A stretch of 64,000 bases of DNA from Deltaproteobacteria bacterium (GCA_020632695.1 JACKFB010000005.1:186001-250000), one strand, 5' to 3'. Positions 1 through 9,040 are shown, counted from the first letter of the stretch. Notes: generated from the letters alone by a model not told the origin. Program-made: numbers and translations.

Positions 1-41
1 CCGAGATCGCCCGAGCCGTGCTCGAAGGCGCCGGCGGGTGA
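1..41 (+). CDS. C-terminal tail of an upstream gene (partial)
   Basis: Reading from base 3, twelve sense codons (EIARAVLEGAGG) lead to a TGA at 39-41. That TGA overlaps the GTG start of meaB as GTGA, an arrangement typical of translationally coupled genes. Because meaB usually follows a cobalamin-dependent acyl-CoA mutase, the tail may be the end of a methylmalonyl-CoA or related mutase. Too little sequence is visible to identify it, and the mutase assignment is inferred from context alone. Confidence 0.4.
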   Translation, partial: EIARAVLEGAGG

Positions 42-979
42 GCGCGACGCTCGCGGCCGAGGTGCGCGCCGGTTCGCGTTCCGCCCTGGCCCGGCTGCTC
101 AACCAGCTCGAGTCGTCCCGCCCCGACGACCGCGCGGCGGCCTCGGCCGTCATCGACGAGCTGGCGATCTACCTCCGGCCCGGCGGCCTCCTCGTGGGCC
201 TCACCGGCCCGCCGGGCGTGGGCAAGTCCACCCTCGCCGGCGCCCTGGTGGCGAGCTGGCGCCAGCGCGCCCTCTCCGTCGGCGTAATAGCGGTCGATCC
301 ATCGTCGCGGCGCAGCGGCGGAGCGCTGCTGGGTGACCGCGCGCGCATCGGGCCCAGGGGCGGCGACGACGGCCTCTTCGTGCGCTCGATGGCGGCGCGG
401 GACCGGCTGGGCGGGCTGGCTCCGGCCACCTTCGAGGCGGTCATCGCCATGGGGGCCGCCGCCGACCGGGTCCTCGTGGAGACCGTGGGCGTGGGCCAGT
501 CGGAGACCGACGTCTCCGAGGCCGTCGACCTCACGGTGGTCGTCATCCAGCCCGCGTCGGGGGACACGCTGCAGTTCATCAAGGCCGGTCTGATGGAGGT
601 TCCGGACGTGGTCGTGGTGGGCAAGGCCGATCTGGGCGCCGCCGCCAGGCGCACCGCCCGCGAGCTGCGCGCGGTGATGCCCGCCCTGGGCCGGCCCGAT
701 ACCCCGGTGCTCGAGGTGTCCGCCCTCGCTGGCGACGGCGTCGGTGCGCTGTGCGACGTGCTCGAGGAGCTCCGCGAGGCCGGCGCGCCGGAGCTGGGCC
801 CGCGCCGAGACCGCCGCCTCCGCGAGCAGGTGCTGCGCACCTTCCGCGACCGGTACGGCTCACGAGGCCTCGACGCGCTCGGAGGCGCGGCCGGTGCCCG
901 GGCGCGCCTGGACGCGCTGCCGCCGGGCACACCGCCCTCGGCGCTTCTGGCCGCGCTGACACGAGCCGCCGGTCACTGA
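38..979 (+). CDS. meaB: MeaB/ArgK-family GTPase, chaperone of cobalamin-dependent acyl-CoA mutase
   Basis: The 313-aa protein is a G3E-type P-loop GTPase of the MeaB family, which guards and reloads adenosylcobalamin in methylmalonyl-CoA mutase. Visible signatures are the Walker A loop GPPGVGKST near residue 58, the family motif DPSSRRSGGALLGDRAR, the ETVGVGQSE switch region and a GKAD base-recognition motif (NKxD-like). The start is GTG and overlaps the preceding stop codon by four bases, so the gene is probably coupled to an upstream mutase. Its position beside mch, mcd and mcl1 fits, because the ethylmalonyl-CoA pathway contains two B12-dependent mutases. It could serve either ethylmalonyl-CoA or methylmalonyl-CoA mutase. 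Confidence 0.93.
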   Translation: MSATLAAEVRAGSRSALARLLNQLESSRPDDRAAASAVIDELAIYLRPGGLLVGLTGPPGVGKSTLAGALVASWRQRALSVGVIAVDPSSRRSGGALLGDRARIGPRGGDDGLFVRSMAARDRLGGLAPATFEAVIAMGAAADRVLVETVGVGQSETDVSEAVDLTVVVIQPASGDTLQFIKAGLMEVPDVVVVGKADLGAAARRTARELRAVMPALGRPDTPVLEVSALAGDGVGALCDVLEELREAGAPELGPRRDRRLREQVLRTFRDRYGSRGLDALGGAAGARARLDALPPGTPPSALLAALTRAAGH

Positions 980-1050
980 CCGCCCCCGCGCCCAAGTGCC
1001 GCGCAGAGCGGCGCGCGACGACGCGGGCGCGGGCACGAGCGCGCAGCCAG

Positions 1051-1548
1051 CTACTCGCGCGGCAGCGTCTTGGCTCGCGCGTCGGAAGCCAGCTTGGCCT
1101 TGTGGTCCTGGAAGGCGGCGTAGAGCCGCTCGTCCGAGGTCGCGAGGATCTGCACCGCCAGCAACCCGGCGTTCTCGGCGCCGCCGATGGCGACCGTGGC
1201 CACCGGCACGCCCTTGGGCATCTGCACCGACGCCAGCAACGCGTCCATGCCGTCGAGCTGACGCGCCGCGATCGGGACCGCGATGACCGGCAGCGGGGTC
1301 CAGGCTGCGACCACGCCCGCCAGGTGGGCGGCCATCCCGGCGCCGCAGATCACCACGCGCAGGCCGCGTTCGTAGGCCGTGCGGGCGTACTCGCCGACGT
1401 CCCCCGGCGTGCGGTGGGCCGAGAGCACCCGCGCCTCACAGCCGACGCCGAAGCGCTCCAGCGTCGCGACGGCGGCCTGCATCACCGGCCAGTCCGAATC
1501 GCTTCCCATCAACACGCCCACTCGGGGCGAGGTGTCCAGTGTCGCCAT
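1051..1548 (-). CDS. purE: 5-(carboxyamino)imidazole ribonucleotide mutase, PurE class I
   Basis: The 165-aa length matches PurE, which converts N5-CAIR to 4-carboxy-AIR in de novo purine synthesis. The nucleotide-binding loop GSDSDWPVM and the catalytic SAHRTP motif lie in the N-terminal half, followed by the conserved GAGMAAHLAGVVA helix and a PIAARQLDG segment. It sits only 17 bases downstream of mch on the same strand and may be co-transcribed with the ethylmalonyl-CoA genes, although the functions are unrelated. No purK is adjacent. It is convergent with meaB. Confidence 0.97.
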   Translation of the reverse strand: MATLDTSPRVGVLMGSDSDWPVMQAAVATLERFGVGCEARVLSAHRTPGDVGEYARTAYERGLRVVICGAGMAAHLAGVVAAWTPLPVIAVPIAARQLDGMDALLASVQMPKGVPVATVAIGGAENAGLLAVQILATSDERLYAAFQDHKAKLASDARAKTLPRE

Positions 1549-1565
1549 CTCGTCCTCCTCGCCGC

Positions 1566-2765
1566 TCAGGTGGGCAGCGCGCTCCGAATCAACACGTCTC
1601 GCTCGATCTCGAAGATCTTCTCCGGGATCTTCTCCTCGCCACGCTCGCGCTTGTCGTTCTCGCGCATGAAGAGCGCCTCGCCGAACCGCTCCAGCGCCGC
1701 CTCCGCGCGCAGGTTCTTCACCCCGACGAGCTGCATCCTCACGACCCCGCCGCCGCCCTCGGCCAGCGGCTCGACGCGCAGCACCCTGCTCAGCGCCGCG
1801 ACGGTGTCGCCCGCGAAGGTGGGCTGAGTGTGGTAGCCGTCATGCCAGCCGAGCTCCGCCACCGCGTTCTCGGAGACGTCGCGGCTGGCCAGGCCCAAGA
1901 GCCACGCGAAGATGAGGCCGCCGTACACGATCGGCTCGCCCGACATGGGCCCCTGCTGGGCGGTGGAGTAGAGGCGGTCGTAGTGCAGCGGGTGGGTGTT
2001 CATCACCTTGTAGGTCCACGGCACGTGCTCGTCGGTGACCGTGCGCCCCGAACGGTGCACGAAGATGCGCCCCGGGACGAAGGCGTCGAGCAGCGTGTCG
2101 GCGCCGACCACGCCGGCAGCGGCGCCCCCGCGCGGGCGGGGCACCTGCAGGGAGGGCCGCTCCGTCCACGGGAACTCGCCCTCGCGTCGGGGCTGCGCCG
2201 TGGAGTCGAGGGGCGCGTCGCTGCGGCGCGGGACGAGGATCTTCCGGCGGTACTGCACCACCACGCGCCCGCGCTGGTCCTGGGCCAGCGTGCGCACGGT
2301 CACGATGCCCGGCTTTCCGGGGCCGCGATCGCGGCGCGCCTCCACCTCGGTGCGCGCGGTGAGCGTGTCCCCCGCCAGCACGGGCCTGAGGAAGCGCACG
2401 TCGTAGTAGCCCAGGTTGGCGATGGCCAGCTCGCTGTCGTTCTGCACCCCCAGCGAGAGCGCGATGTTCATCACCAGGTGCGGCGCCGCCGGCAGACCGT
2501 CGTAACCCTGGGAGCGCGCGAAGGGCTCGTTGAGGTAGAGCGGGTTCGCTTCCATGAAGGTGGTCGCGTAGTCGGTCAGGAAGCCGGCGTCCAGGGTGCG
2601 CCCGCGCGGGTGCACGAACACGGCGCCGGGCACGAAGTCCTCCAGCGCCCGGCCGTAGACCTTCGCCCGCACGTCGCCGAGGCCGACCGCGGTCTCGGGC
2701 GCCAGCGCCTCCATCGGCCCCACCTCGAAGCTCAGCACGCCGTCCTCGGCCCCGCCCCGGCTCAC
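1566..2765 (-). CDS. mch: Double-hotdog MaoC-type hydratase, probable mesaconyl-CoA hydratase (beta-methylmalyl-CoA dehydratase)
   Basis: The protein of about 399 aa has two successive MaoC/hotdog-like halves, each with an F(V/I)PG(A/R)(V/I)FVHxxGRT motif followed by a segment around an N-P/H-L-Y/H pattern. This tandem arrangement and length fit Mch, which interconverts mesaconyl-C1-CoA and beta-methylmalyl-CoA in the ethylmalonyl-CoA pathway. The start chosen is GTG at 2765: it overlaps the mcd stop as GTGA and has a GGAGG six bases upstream. A later in-frame ATG is possible but lacks this coupling. The position directly after mcd and mcl1 strongly supports the role. Another MaoC-type dehydratase is the alternative. 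Confidence 0.85.
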   Translation of the reverse strand: MSRGGAEDGVLSFEVGPMEALAPETAVGLGDVRAKVYGRALEDFVPGAVFVHPRGRTLDAGFLTDYATTFMEANPLYLNEPFARSQGYDGLPAAPHLVMNIALSLGVQNDSELAIANLGYYDVRFLRPVLAGDTLTARTEVEARRDRGPGKPGIVTVRTLAQDQRGRVVVQYRRKILVPRRSDAPLDSTAQPRREGEFPWTERPSLQVPRPRGGAAAGVVGADTLLDAFVPGRIFVHRSGRTVTDEHVPWTYKVMNTHPLHYDRLYSTAQQGPMSGEPIVYGGLIFAWLLGLASRDVSENAVAELGWHDGYHTQPTFAGDTVAALSRVLRVEPLAEGGGGVVRMQLVGVKNLRAEAALERFGEALFMRENDKRERGEEKIPEKIFEIERDVLIRSALPT

Positions 2766-4423
2766 GCCGCGCCTCCGCCTTCGAGCGCGGCCTGCAGCAC
2801 CTGACGGGCCACGACGCGCAGCGCCAGCACCTCCTCGGCCCCCTCGAAGATCGAGAAGACCCGCGCATCCAGGAAGTACCGGCTCACGTCGTACTCCTCG
2901 GCGTAGCCCATCCCGCCGTGTATCTGCATGGCCTCGCGCGTGACCCACTCCGCCTGCCTGCTGGCCCAGAGCTTCACCAGCGCCGCCTCGACGTGCCCCT
3001 CGCCCCGATCCAGGCGCCGCGCCACCGCGTAGGTGAACTGCCGCGCCGTCTGCACGATCATCGCCATCCGCGCCAGCTTCCAGGCCGTCAGCGCGTACTC
3101 GGCGATCGGCTGGCCGAACACCTTCCGCTCCGCCGCATAGGTCAGCGCCTGGTCCAGCGCCGCCTGCATCACGCCCGTCGCGCGCGCCGCCGTCTGCAGC
3201 CGGCCGCCGGCGAAGCCCTCCATCTGGAAGTAGAAGCCCTTGCCCAGCCCGCCGTCGCCGCCGATGACGTGGTCGGCCGGCACCAGGTAGTCCTCGAAGA
3301 ACACGTCGAAGGAGTGCATCCCGCGATAGCCGATGGTGTCGATGGCGCGGCCGGAGATCCGCCCCCCGCCCGGCTGGCTGTGCTCGAAGGTGTGCCCCTC
3401 GAAGCGCGGCTTCTCCGCCAGCAGGATCGACAGGCCCCGATGCCCCGCGGCGGGGTCGGGATCGGTGCGGGCCAGCACCATCAGCACGTCGGCGAAGCCG
3501 GCGAAGGTGCACCAGGTCTTCTGGCCGTTCAGCAGCCAGCCGCCCTCGGTGCGCGTCGCGGCCACCTTCATCCCGGCCACGTTGCTGCCGAAGTCGGGCT
3601 CGGTGACCGCCACCGCGCACATGGTCTCGCCCGAGGCCAGCCGAGGCAGCCAGCGCTCCTTCTGCGCCTCGGTGCCGCCCATCAACAGCGCCTTGGACAG
3701 GATCTCGGGCCGGGTGATGAGCGACCCTGCCACCCCCAGGCTGCCGCGGCTCAGCTCCTCGGTGACCACGCACATCCCGATGTTGTCGGGCGCGTCGTCC
3801 GGCTGCAGGCCGCCGAAGCGCTCGGGGATCGAGAGGCCGAAGCAGCCCAGCTCGGCGACGGCGTCGATGATCTCGCGCGGCACCAGCTCGTCGTGACGGT
3901 GCACCTGCTCGGCCCGCGGCACCACCTGGCCCTCGGCGAAGCGGCGAAACTCCCGCCGCACCATGTCGCGCTCGTCGTCCAGGCCGTGCGGGCCGGTCCC
4001 CTGCGCGCGCACCAACACCGCCAGCTCGCGCCAGGACTCGCTGCTCAGCGCGGCCTCCACGAAGGGGGCCCCCTCCGCCAGCGCCTCGTCGACCCGAGCC
4101 CGCGTCAGCCCCCAGGCCCCGGGCCGGGCGCGCAGCTCCGCCTCGACCGCCTGCACGGCCTCGGCCGCCATCGCCGCGGCCAGCCCCGCCGACAGCTCGC
4201 CGCCCACCGCCTCGGCGTGGTCCAGCATCACCGCGGCGCCCTCGACGAGCGCCAGGAGCTGCGCCAGCGCGAAGCCCTCGATCTGGCGCTCGTCGAGGCG
4301 CTCCATCGCCACACGCCCGCCCGACGCCACCGCCCGCGCCAGCCCCAGCGTCGCCTCGCTCACCAACCCGCGTGCGGCCGCCAACGCAGCGCGCGCCGCC
4401 TCCGCCTGTCCGGCAGCGCCCAT
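2762..4423 (-). CDS. mcd: Methylsuccinyl-CoA dehydrogenase (long acyl-CoA dehydrogenase)
   Basis: This FAD-dependent acyl-CoA dehydrogenase of 553 aa is much longer than the usual ~380 aa. The extra ~150-residue alpha-helical N-terminal region is characteristic of methylsuccinyl-CoA dehydrogenases, which oxidise (2S)-methylsuccinyl-CoA to mesaconyl-CoA. The C-terminal core carries the VTEPDFGSN and QKTWCTFAG FAD-binding motifs, the RKVFGQPIAEY region and the catalytic-Glu motif FSIFEGAEEV near the C-terminus. ATG at 4423 shares its A with the stop codon of the upstream lyase gene (TGATG), and the stop overlaps the start of mch. The three genes therefore form one coupled unit. An electron-transfer flavoprotein partner is expected elsewhere. 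Confidence 0.88.
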   Translation of the reverse strand: MGAAGQAEAARAALAAARGLVSEATLGLARAVASGGRVAMERLDERQIEGFALAQLLALVEGAAVMLDHAEAVGGELSAGLAAAMAAEAVQAVEAELRARPGAWGLTRARVDEALAEGAPFVEAALSSESWRELAVLVRAQGTGPHGLDDERDMVRREFRRFAEGQVVPRAEQVHRHDELVPREIIDAVAELGCFGLSIPERFGGLQPDDAPDNIGMCVVTEELSRGSLGVAGSLITRPEILSKALLMGGTEAQKERWLPRLASGETMCAVAVTEPDFGSNVAGMKVAATRTEGGWLLNGQKTWCTFAGFADVLMVLARTDPDPAAGHRGLSILLAEKPRFEGHTFEHSQPGGGRISGRAIDTIGYRGMHSFDVFFEDYLVPADHVIGGDGGLGKGFYFQMEGFAGGRLQTAARATGVMQAALDQALTYAAERKVFGQPIAEYALTAWKLARMAMIVQTARQFTYAVARRLDRGEGHVEAALVKLWASRQAEWVTREAMQIHGGMGYAEEYDVSRYFLDARVFSIFEGAEEVLALRVVARQVLQAALEGGGAA

Positions 4424-5721
4424 CACTCGCCCACCGCGTCGAGCTGCGCGTGCCGCTCGAGCGCCGCCACCTCGTCCGGCGTGACGATCCCCAGCGCCTG
4501 TGCGCGCTCCGGCGAGAGCCGCCCCAGCGCCACCGCCTTCCGCAGCTTCTTCCGCGCGTGCCGGTCGGTCGCGCGATCGCTCATCACTCCCTCGATGATG
4601 GTGGCGCCCACCGACGCGTCGACCGCCTCCACGTAGGCGGCGATCTTGCGCACCTCGGCGTCGACCTCCTCTTGCGGCAGCGCCGCGTGGTAGGCCAGCA
4701 TCACCGCGAAGAGCTGGACCGGGTGGCCCACCCACTTCCCGTCCATGCCCAGCGCCTGCCCGTGCCGCGCGTCGTCGTAGCACTCCTTGATGCGGGCCAG
4801 CACGTGCGCCCGGTTCTCGTCGGGCGACTTGCTCCGGTCGGCCACGGGGTAGTTGACCGTCATGTTGTCGATGGCCGGTACGCCCACGGCGCCCGCCAGG
4901 TTGACGATCAGGCCGCGGGCCATGTCGCAGACCGGATGGTCGTTGATGATGTGCGGGAGCTGGATGTCTGCCGCGTAGTCGGCGATGCCGAAGATGAGCC
5001 CCGCCAGGCGGTCGGTGCAGGCCTCGACGAGCTGCGGCAGATGCCAGAGACCGTAGCCGCTCTCGACCAGGAACTGCATGCGGATCTGGCCATGCTCCAG
5101 GCCCAGCTTCTCCTCGATCCCGCTCAGCAGATCGGCCACCCAGCGGAGCTCGTCGGGGTGCTCGGCCTTGGGCCAGATGATGCCCTCGATGGGGTAGTGC
5201 GCCGGGTCGCGGTCGCGCCCGGCCTCGGAGAGGACGATGACCAGGTCCTCGATGCAGTAGTCCAGCCCGAGCCCGCTCGGCCGATAGAAGCGCAGCGTGC
5301 GCCCCCACTTCGCCTCGCGGAACACGCGGATCGCGTTCTCGCGTCCGAGCTGGACCACGTCGTCGCGCAGCGCCTGCGCGTCCTCGCCGTCGATCATCAC
5401 CAGCGGCGCGTGGGACTCTCCGCCCAGCACCTCCTCGATGAGCCGCGTCTCGACGCCGAGGGTCTCGCCGAGCATCGGGAGGGTGATCCCGAGCTTCTCG
5501 AGGATGCGCGGGGTGGCGTCGAAGCCGCGCTCCACCGCCTTGGTGGCCATCTCCAGGTTGGACGCTGGCGTCGTGAAGTGGGCGCGCTGTTGCAGGAAGG
5601 GCAGCGGCAGGTGGGCGTGGGCCCGGTCGGCGGCACGGCGCAGGCGGGCCCGCTCGTCGGTGGCGCGGGCCATGAGGTCGTGGAAACGGGAGAGGTCCCA
5701 GCTTCCGGTCGGGCTCGTCAT
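4423..5721 (-). CDS. mcl1: HpcH/HpaI- or citrate-lyase-beta-like CoA-ester lyase, probable L-malyl-CoA/beta-methylmalyl-CoA lyase
   Basis: The protein has 432 aa. The TIM-barrel lyase features visible are MIDGEDA (metal-binding Glu/Asp), FREAKWGRTLRFYR (substrate Arg), QFLVESGYGL and FGIADYAADIQL. In the ethylmalonyl-CoA pathway this enzyme cleaves beta-methylmalyl-CoA to glyoxylate and propionyl-CoA. It is longer than classical Mcl1 (~320 aa) and has an extra C-terminal helical region, so it belongs to a divergent subgroup; the assignment rests largely on its coupling to mcd and mch. The start at 5721 (MTSPTGSWDL) has an AGGAG at a suitable distance and is preferred over an upstream start at 5817. 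The gene opens the operon. Confidence 0.8.
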   Translation of the reverse strand: MTSPTGSWDLSRFHDLMARATDERARLRRAADRAHAHLPLPFLQQRAHFTTPASNLEMATKAVERGFDATPRILEKLGITLPMLGETLGVETRLIEEVLGGESHAPLVMIDGEDAQALRDDVVQLGRENAIRVFREAKWGRTLRFYRPSGLGLDYCIEDLVIVLSEAGRDRDPAHYPIEGIIWPKAEHPDELRWVADLLSGIEEKLGLEHGQIRMQFLVESGYGLWHLPQLVEACTDRLAGLIFGIADYAADIQLPHIINDHPVCDMARGLIVNLAGAVGVPAIDNMTVNYPVADRSKSPDENRAHVLARIKECYDDARHGQALGMDGKWVGHPVQLFAVMLAYHAALPQEEVDAEVRKIAAYVEAVDASVGATIIEGVMSDRATDRHARKKLRKAVALGRLSPERAQALGIVTPDEVAALERHAQLDAVGE

Positions 5722-5958
5722 GGCCGCTCCTGAGCATCGGGGAGGTGACTCGGCCGCGCGACGAGGGGCCGCGGACCGACAGGCGCCGAAGTATAGCGGC
5801 CGACCCTGGAGCGGCAAGGCCGAAGCGTGGCGGCCGCGTCGCGCCCGGCCCGTGCGCGGGTGGAGGGCCGGACTGTCCCGAGGACCTGTCCCGCGCGGGA
5901 CGACCCGGTACAGACACCCTGGGACAGGCCGCCTTCCAACCTGCTGGAATCAAAGGCC

Positions 5959-6810
5959 ATGCATCCTGGCACGCCGCCTGCTCTGCGGGCAGGCATGGAC
6001 ACACGCCGCACGCATCGGGCCCTCGCCAGGCTCCTCGACACCTCCTCGGCCACTCCGGCGCGCGCACGGGCGCTGCTGCAGGCGGCGGGAGGGCCATCGA
6101 GGTTGGCCACCGCGTCGGTGGCCTGGCTGGTATCGGTGGGCGGTCTCAGCCCGCAAGAGGCGCGCCGGGTCACCGCGGCCTTCGCCTTGGCGCTCGCCGC
6201 GCTGCGGGGACCCGTGGCGCCGGCACTGAAGCGCGCGGAGGACGTGGTGGGCTCCGTGCTGCACCTGGCGACCAGCGGGGTCGAGGAGCTATGGCTCATC
6301 TCGGTGGACCCGGGCCTGCGAACCACCGGGCGGCGACGCGTCGCCCTGGGCGGTCGGGCCTCGTGCGCCATCGACCCCGTCGACGTCTTGCGGGCCGCCA
6401 TCGAGGACGGCGCCAGCGGCCTCTTCGTCCTGCACAACCACCCCAGCGGCGACCCCACCCCCTCTGACGCCGACCTGCGCTTCACGCGTCGGCTCGAGCA
6501 GCAGTCGTCGGTGCTCGGCCTGACCCTGCACGACCACCTGGTCATCGCCGGCGCGCGCTGGGCGAGCTGCGTCTCCGGCGCGGCCGGCACGCTCGCTACG
6601 CCGACGCCGTCCGAGGGCGAACGCGACGAGGCACGAGCGGACGACGCTCAGTCCACCGAGCCGCCGGAGCCCACGCCGCAGGACACCCGGACGGCGGAGC
6701 TGCTGCCGCTGGGGCCCCCCGCGGCGCTCTCCGTGGTCACCGCTTCACGTGAAGGGGCACGGTCACACGGCGCTCCGATCCGGCGAAGCGCGGCACGGAG
6801 ACGCTCTTGA
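5959..6810 (+). CDS. radC: RadC-family JAMM/MPN domain protein
   Basis: The ~283-aa protein has a helical N-terminal region resembling the helix-hairpin-helix part of RadC. A JAB/MPN domain follows with the metal motif HNHPSGDPTPSDADL (His159, His161 and the downstream Asp), then GLTLHDHLVI. This is the complete JAMM signature expected for a zinc metallohydrolase-like fold; the cellular role of RadC proteins is not firmly established. A Glu/Pro/Arg-rich tail of about 70 residues after the domain is unusual, and its last 74 bases overlap the 3' end of the convergent gene. ATG 5959 was chosen over upstream in-frame ATG 5827; ATG 5995 is also possible. Confidence 0.82.
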   Translation: MHPGTPPALRAGMDTRRTHRALARLLDTSSATPARARALLQAAGGPSRLATASVAWLVSVGGLSPQEARRVTAAFALALAALRGPVAPALKRAEDVVGSVLHLATSGVEELWLISVDPGLRTTGRRRVALGGRASCAIDPVDVLRAAIEDGASGLFVLHNHPSGDPTPSDADLRFTRRLEQQSSVLGLTLHDHLVIAGARWASCVSGAAGTLATPTPSEGERDEARADDAQSTEPPEPTPQDTRTAELLPLGPPAALSVVTASREGARSHGAPIRRSAARRRS

Positions 6811-7651
6811 GCGCACGCTTCACGCAGGCCTTGAAGGGCTGGTTTCCGCGCACCTCCGACCCGACGGTGATCCCGCCCAGGCCGCCGGGGCGCACGATGA
6901 AGGTCACCCGGGTCCCGGTGAAGGTCGCCGAGCGGGCGGCGGCCGCCTGGGCGCAAGCGACGAGCTGTCCGCGCGCGCGCTCGGTGATCTGCTTGAGCTG
7001 GGACTCCGACAGTCCGGCTCCTCCGCCGCCGCCGCCGTTCTCGTCGAACTCCATCCGGGTGACCAGCGCCGCGGCCGAGCCTTCGCCGCCGACCCCCGCC
7101 GTGTCGTACGTCTCCGGCTCCTTCAGTACGGGGAACTCCTGCGGCTTGGGCTCGGCGATCGGGGCCACCGCCGTGCTCGGCGGCGGCGGCGGCGGCAGCG
7201 GACTGGGCGCCGCGAGGGCGACCGCGTCCAGGATGCCGGAGGGCTGAAGATGCATGAAGCGCCACGTCAGCCAACCGCCGAGCAGCATCACGACCAGCGC
7301 CGCGCCCAGGACGAGCGCCCAGGTGCTGCCCTTGATGACGCGCATGGTCTTGAGCTTCTGCTCGTGCTTCTCGGCGGCGTGCTCGGCCTCCTCCACCCGC
7401 CAGCGCGACTCGCACTTCGCGTAGTGGTCGCGAAACAGCGCGTGGGCGCCAGCAGGCTCCCACTCCTGGGTGGTCACCTCGCAGATCATGGTGCCGAGAT
7501 CGACATGCCGCAGCGCGATCTCTTCCATGAGCTGGTCGTTCGAGTAGGGCCCGAAGTCGACTTCGCCGCGACGGACCAGCCACCGTTCGCGCCGCTTGCT
7601 CTTGCGCGTCGGCAGGTGCACCGGCTCTTCCCCCAGGATGAATGGCCGCAC
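6737..7651 (-). CDS. GYF_2-domain membrane protein with TonB-like/AgmX-type C-terminal domain
   Basis: The 304-aa protein begins with a GYF_2-like domain (WLVRRGEVDFGPYSNDQL). A charged stretch and one transmembrane segment near residues 110-130 (WALVLGAALVVMLLGGWLTW) follow. A Pro/Ala linker with a poly-Gly run leads to a C-terminal TonB/AgmX-PglI-like domain containing VTFIVRPGGLGGITVGSEV. Such proteins are frequent in Myxococcota envelopes and are linked there to gliding or trans-envelope work; the precise role here is unknown. The GTG start at 7651 lacks a clear ribosome site, while a GTG at 7621 follows a GGGGGA and may be the true start. The end is convergent with radC. Confidence 0.75.
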   Translation of the reverse strand: MRPFILGEEPVHLPTRKSKRRERWLVRRGEVDFGPYSNDQLMEEIALRHVDLGTMICEVTTQEWEPAGAHALFRDHYAKCESRWRVEEAEHAAEKHEQKLKTMRVIKGSTWALVLGAALVVMLLGGWLTWRFMHLQPSGILDAVALAAPSPLPPPPPPSTAVAPIAEPKPQEFPVLKEPETYDTAGVGGEGSAAALVTRMEFDENGGGGGGAGLSESQLKQITERARGQLVACAQAAAARSATFTGTRVTFIVRPGGLGGITVGSEVRGNQPFKACVKRALKSVSVPRFAGSERRVTVPLHVKR

Positions 7652-7739
7652 TATCGCGGGGAGGTTCGAGTCCTGTCAACGCGGGACCGGCCGAGCGCCT
7701 GCTGTTGCCAGCCGCGGTCGGCCTTGCTAGCTATCGCGC

Positions 7740-8855
7740 ATGCGATACGCCACCGCCCCGGTTCGCTCACTCTGGGCCCTCATGGCTCTCATCGCGTCGT
7801 GCTGCTCGGCGGCCCTGGCGGCCGGGTGCGAGGACGACCCGGAGCAGCAGCGCGTCGTCGCGACCTTCCAGGACACTACCTCCGCGCTCGCCAGCGAGGA
7901 CTGGGCGCGCCTGTGGGAGCTGAGCGCCCCCGAGGCCCGGGCCACGGTGACCCGCCTCACCCACGACCTGCAGGCGGCGCTCCTCCTGGTGGACTCGGTC
8001 TACCCTCCGGAGGCGCGAGACGAGGCACGCCGCGCGCTGGGGGCGGAGCTGCTCGAGGGGGTGGAGCTCGACGCGCCGGACGCCGGCCCCAAGCTCCTGT
8101 CGAGGCTCCTGTCCGGCAGCACCGTCGACGCGCGCGACGGCGCGACCGACGGCCGCAATGCCTCGAGCGTGACCATCGACGGGCAGCACGCCGTGCTGCA
8201 CACCTCGGCCGGCGAGGAGTACGCCTTCGTCCAGACGGAGGAAGGCTGGAGGTCGCAGCTCCTGGGCGATCTGCTCGGCGACGACATGCGGGTGGCGATG
8301 CTCCGCGAGAGCGCCGCTGCCGTCCGCGCGGCCGAAGACGCCCGACAGAGCGCCTGGAAGGCCTCCAGGGACCCGCACACGCCGCAAGGAGCCTACAACC
8401 TGGCGAGAGCGGCGGCGTCAGAGGTCCCACCGGACGCCAAGACCCTGTATGCCCTGCTCGACGCTCCGGCCCGGCAGGCGCTCTCGAAGGCGATGGAGAC
8501 CGCGCGCTCGGCACAGAAGCTCGTACAGCGGCGCACCACCCGCCGGCAGCGCAAGGCTGGCTACGAGGAGCAGGGGCTCACGATCTACGTCGACGTGGAC
8601 TCCGATCGCGCGCTCTATCTCGCCTGGGCGGCGACGCCCGGCTTCGTCTCGCCCCTCACCACGACGTCGCCGCCGAAGTCCCTCGACGGCGATCCCAGCG
8701 GCGGGGAGGTGACGATCCTCACCGAGGGCGGCGAGAGAGTGCCCATGGTGGCGGACCCGCAGGGATTCTGGCATCTGGCGGGCGCGGCCACGGGCATCGA
8801 GACCGCGCTCGTGGCTCCGGCGAGCCGCGCATACGAGGCCCTCTCCGCCCCCTGA
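7740..8855 (+). CDS. Predicted lipoprotein of unknown function
   Basis: The 371-aa protein starts with a signal peptide ending in the lipobox LAAGC, so a lipid-anchored envelope protein is expected. The first ~100 mature residues contain a pattern of short helices (TFQDTTSALASEDWARLWEL) resembling NTF2-like accumulated-damage proteins. A later stretch (AFVQTEEGWRSQLL) is similar in style to the lipoprotein at 9041-9706, hinting at a distant paralogue. No catalytic motif is visible. ATG 7740 lies close to the probable start of the divergent GYF gene, so the ~90 bases between them must hold both promoters. Confidence 0.75.
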   Translation: MRYATAPVRSLWALMALIASCCSAALAAGCEDDPEQQRVVATFQDTTSALASEDWARLWELSAPEARATVTRLTHDLQAALLLVDSVYPPEARDEARRALGAELLEGVELDAPDAGPKLLSRLLSGSTVDARDGATDGRNASSVTIDGQHAVLHTSAGEEYAFVQTEEGWRSQLLGDLLGDDMRVAMLRESAAAVRAAEDARQSAWKASRDPHTPQGAYNLARAAASEVPPDAKTLYALLDAPARQALSKAMETARSAQKLVQRRTTRRQRKAGYEEQGLTIYVDVDSDRALYLAWAATPGFVSPLTTTSPPKSLDGDPSGGEVTILTEGGERVPMVADPQGFWHLAGAATGIETALVAPASRAYEALSAP

Positions 8856-9040
8856 GAGGGTCAGCCGGAATGGCTGCCGGCCGGGCTCGACCGCGCCGCG
8901 GACGCCTCCGCCGCCCCGCTGCCTGCGACGCACCCTCGGTCCGTCTCGGCGCCCGGGTCGAAGGATCCGGCGCGTCGGTGCCGCCGATCCGACGCGGCCC
9001 AGGTTCGGGCCGCCCCGCGGCGGAACGGGGCCGGTGCTCG

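Noticed and set aside
7650..7680. TTGACA on the minus strand upstream of the GYF gene
   Set aside because: It lies too close to the start codon to leave room for a -10 and a transcription start ahead of the gene.
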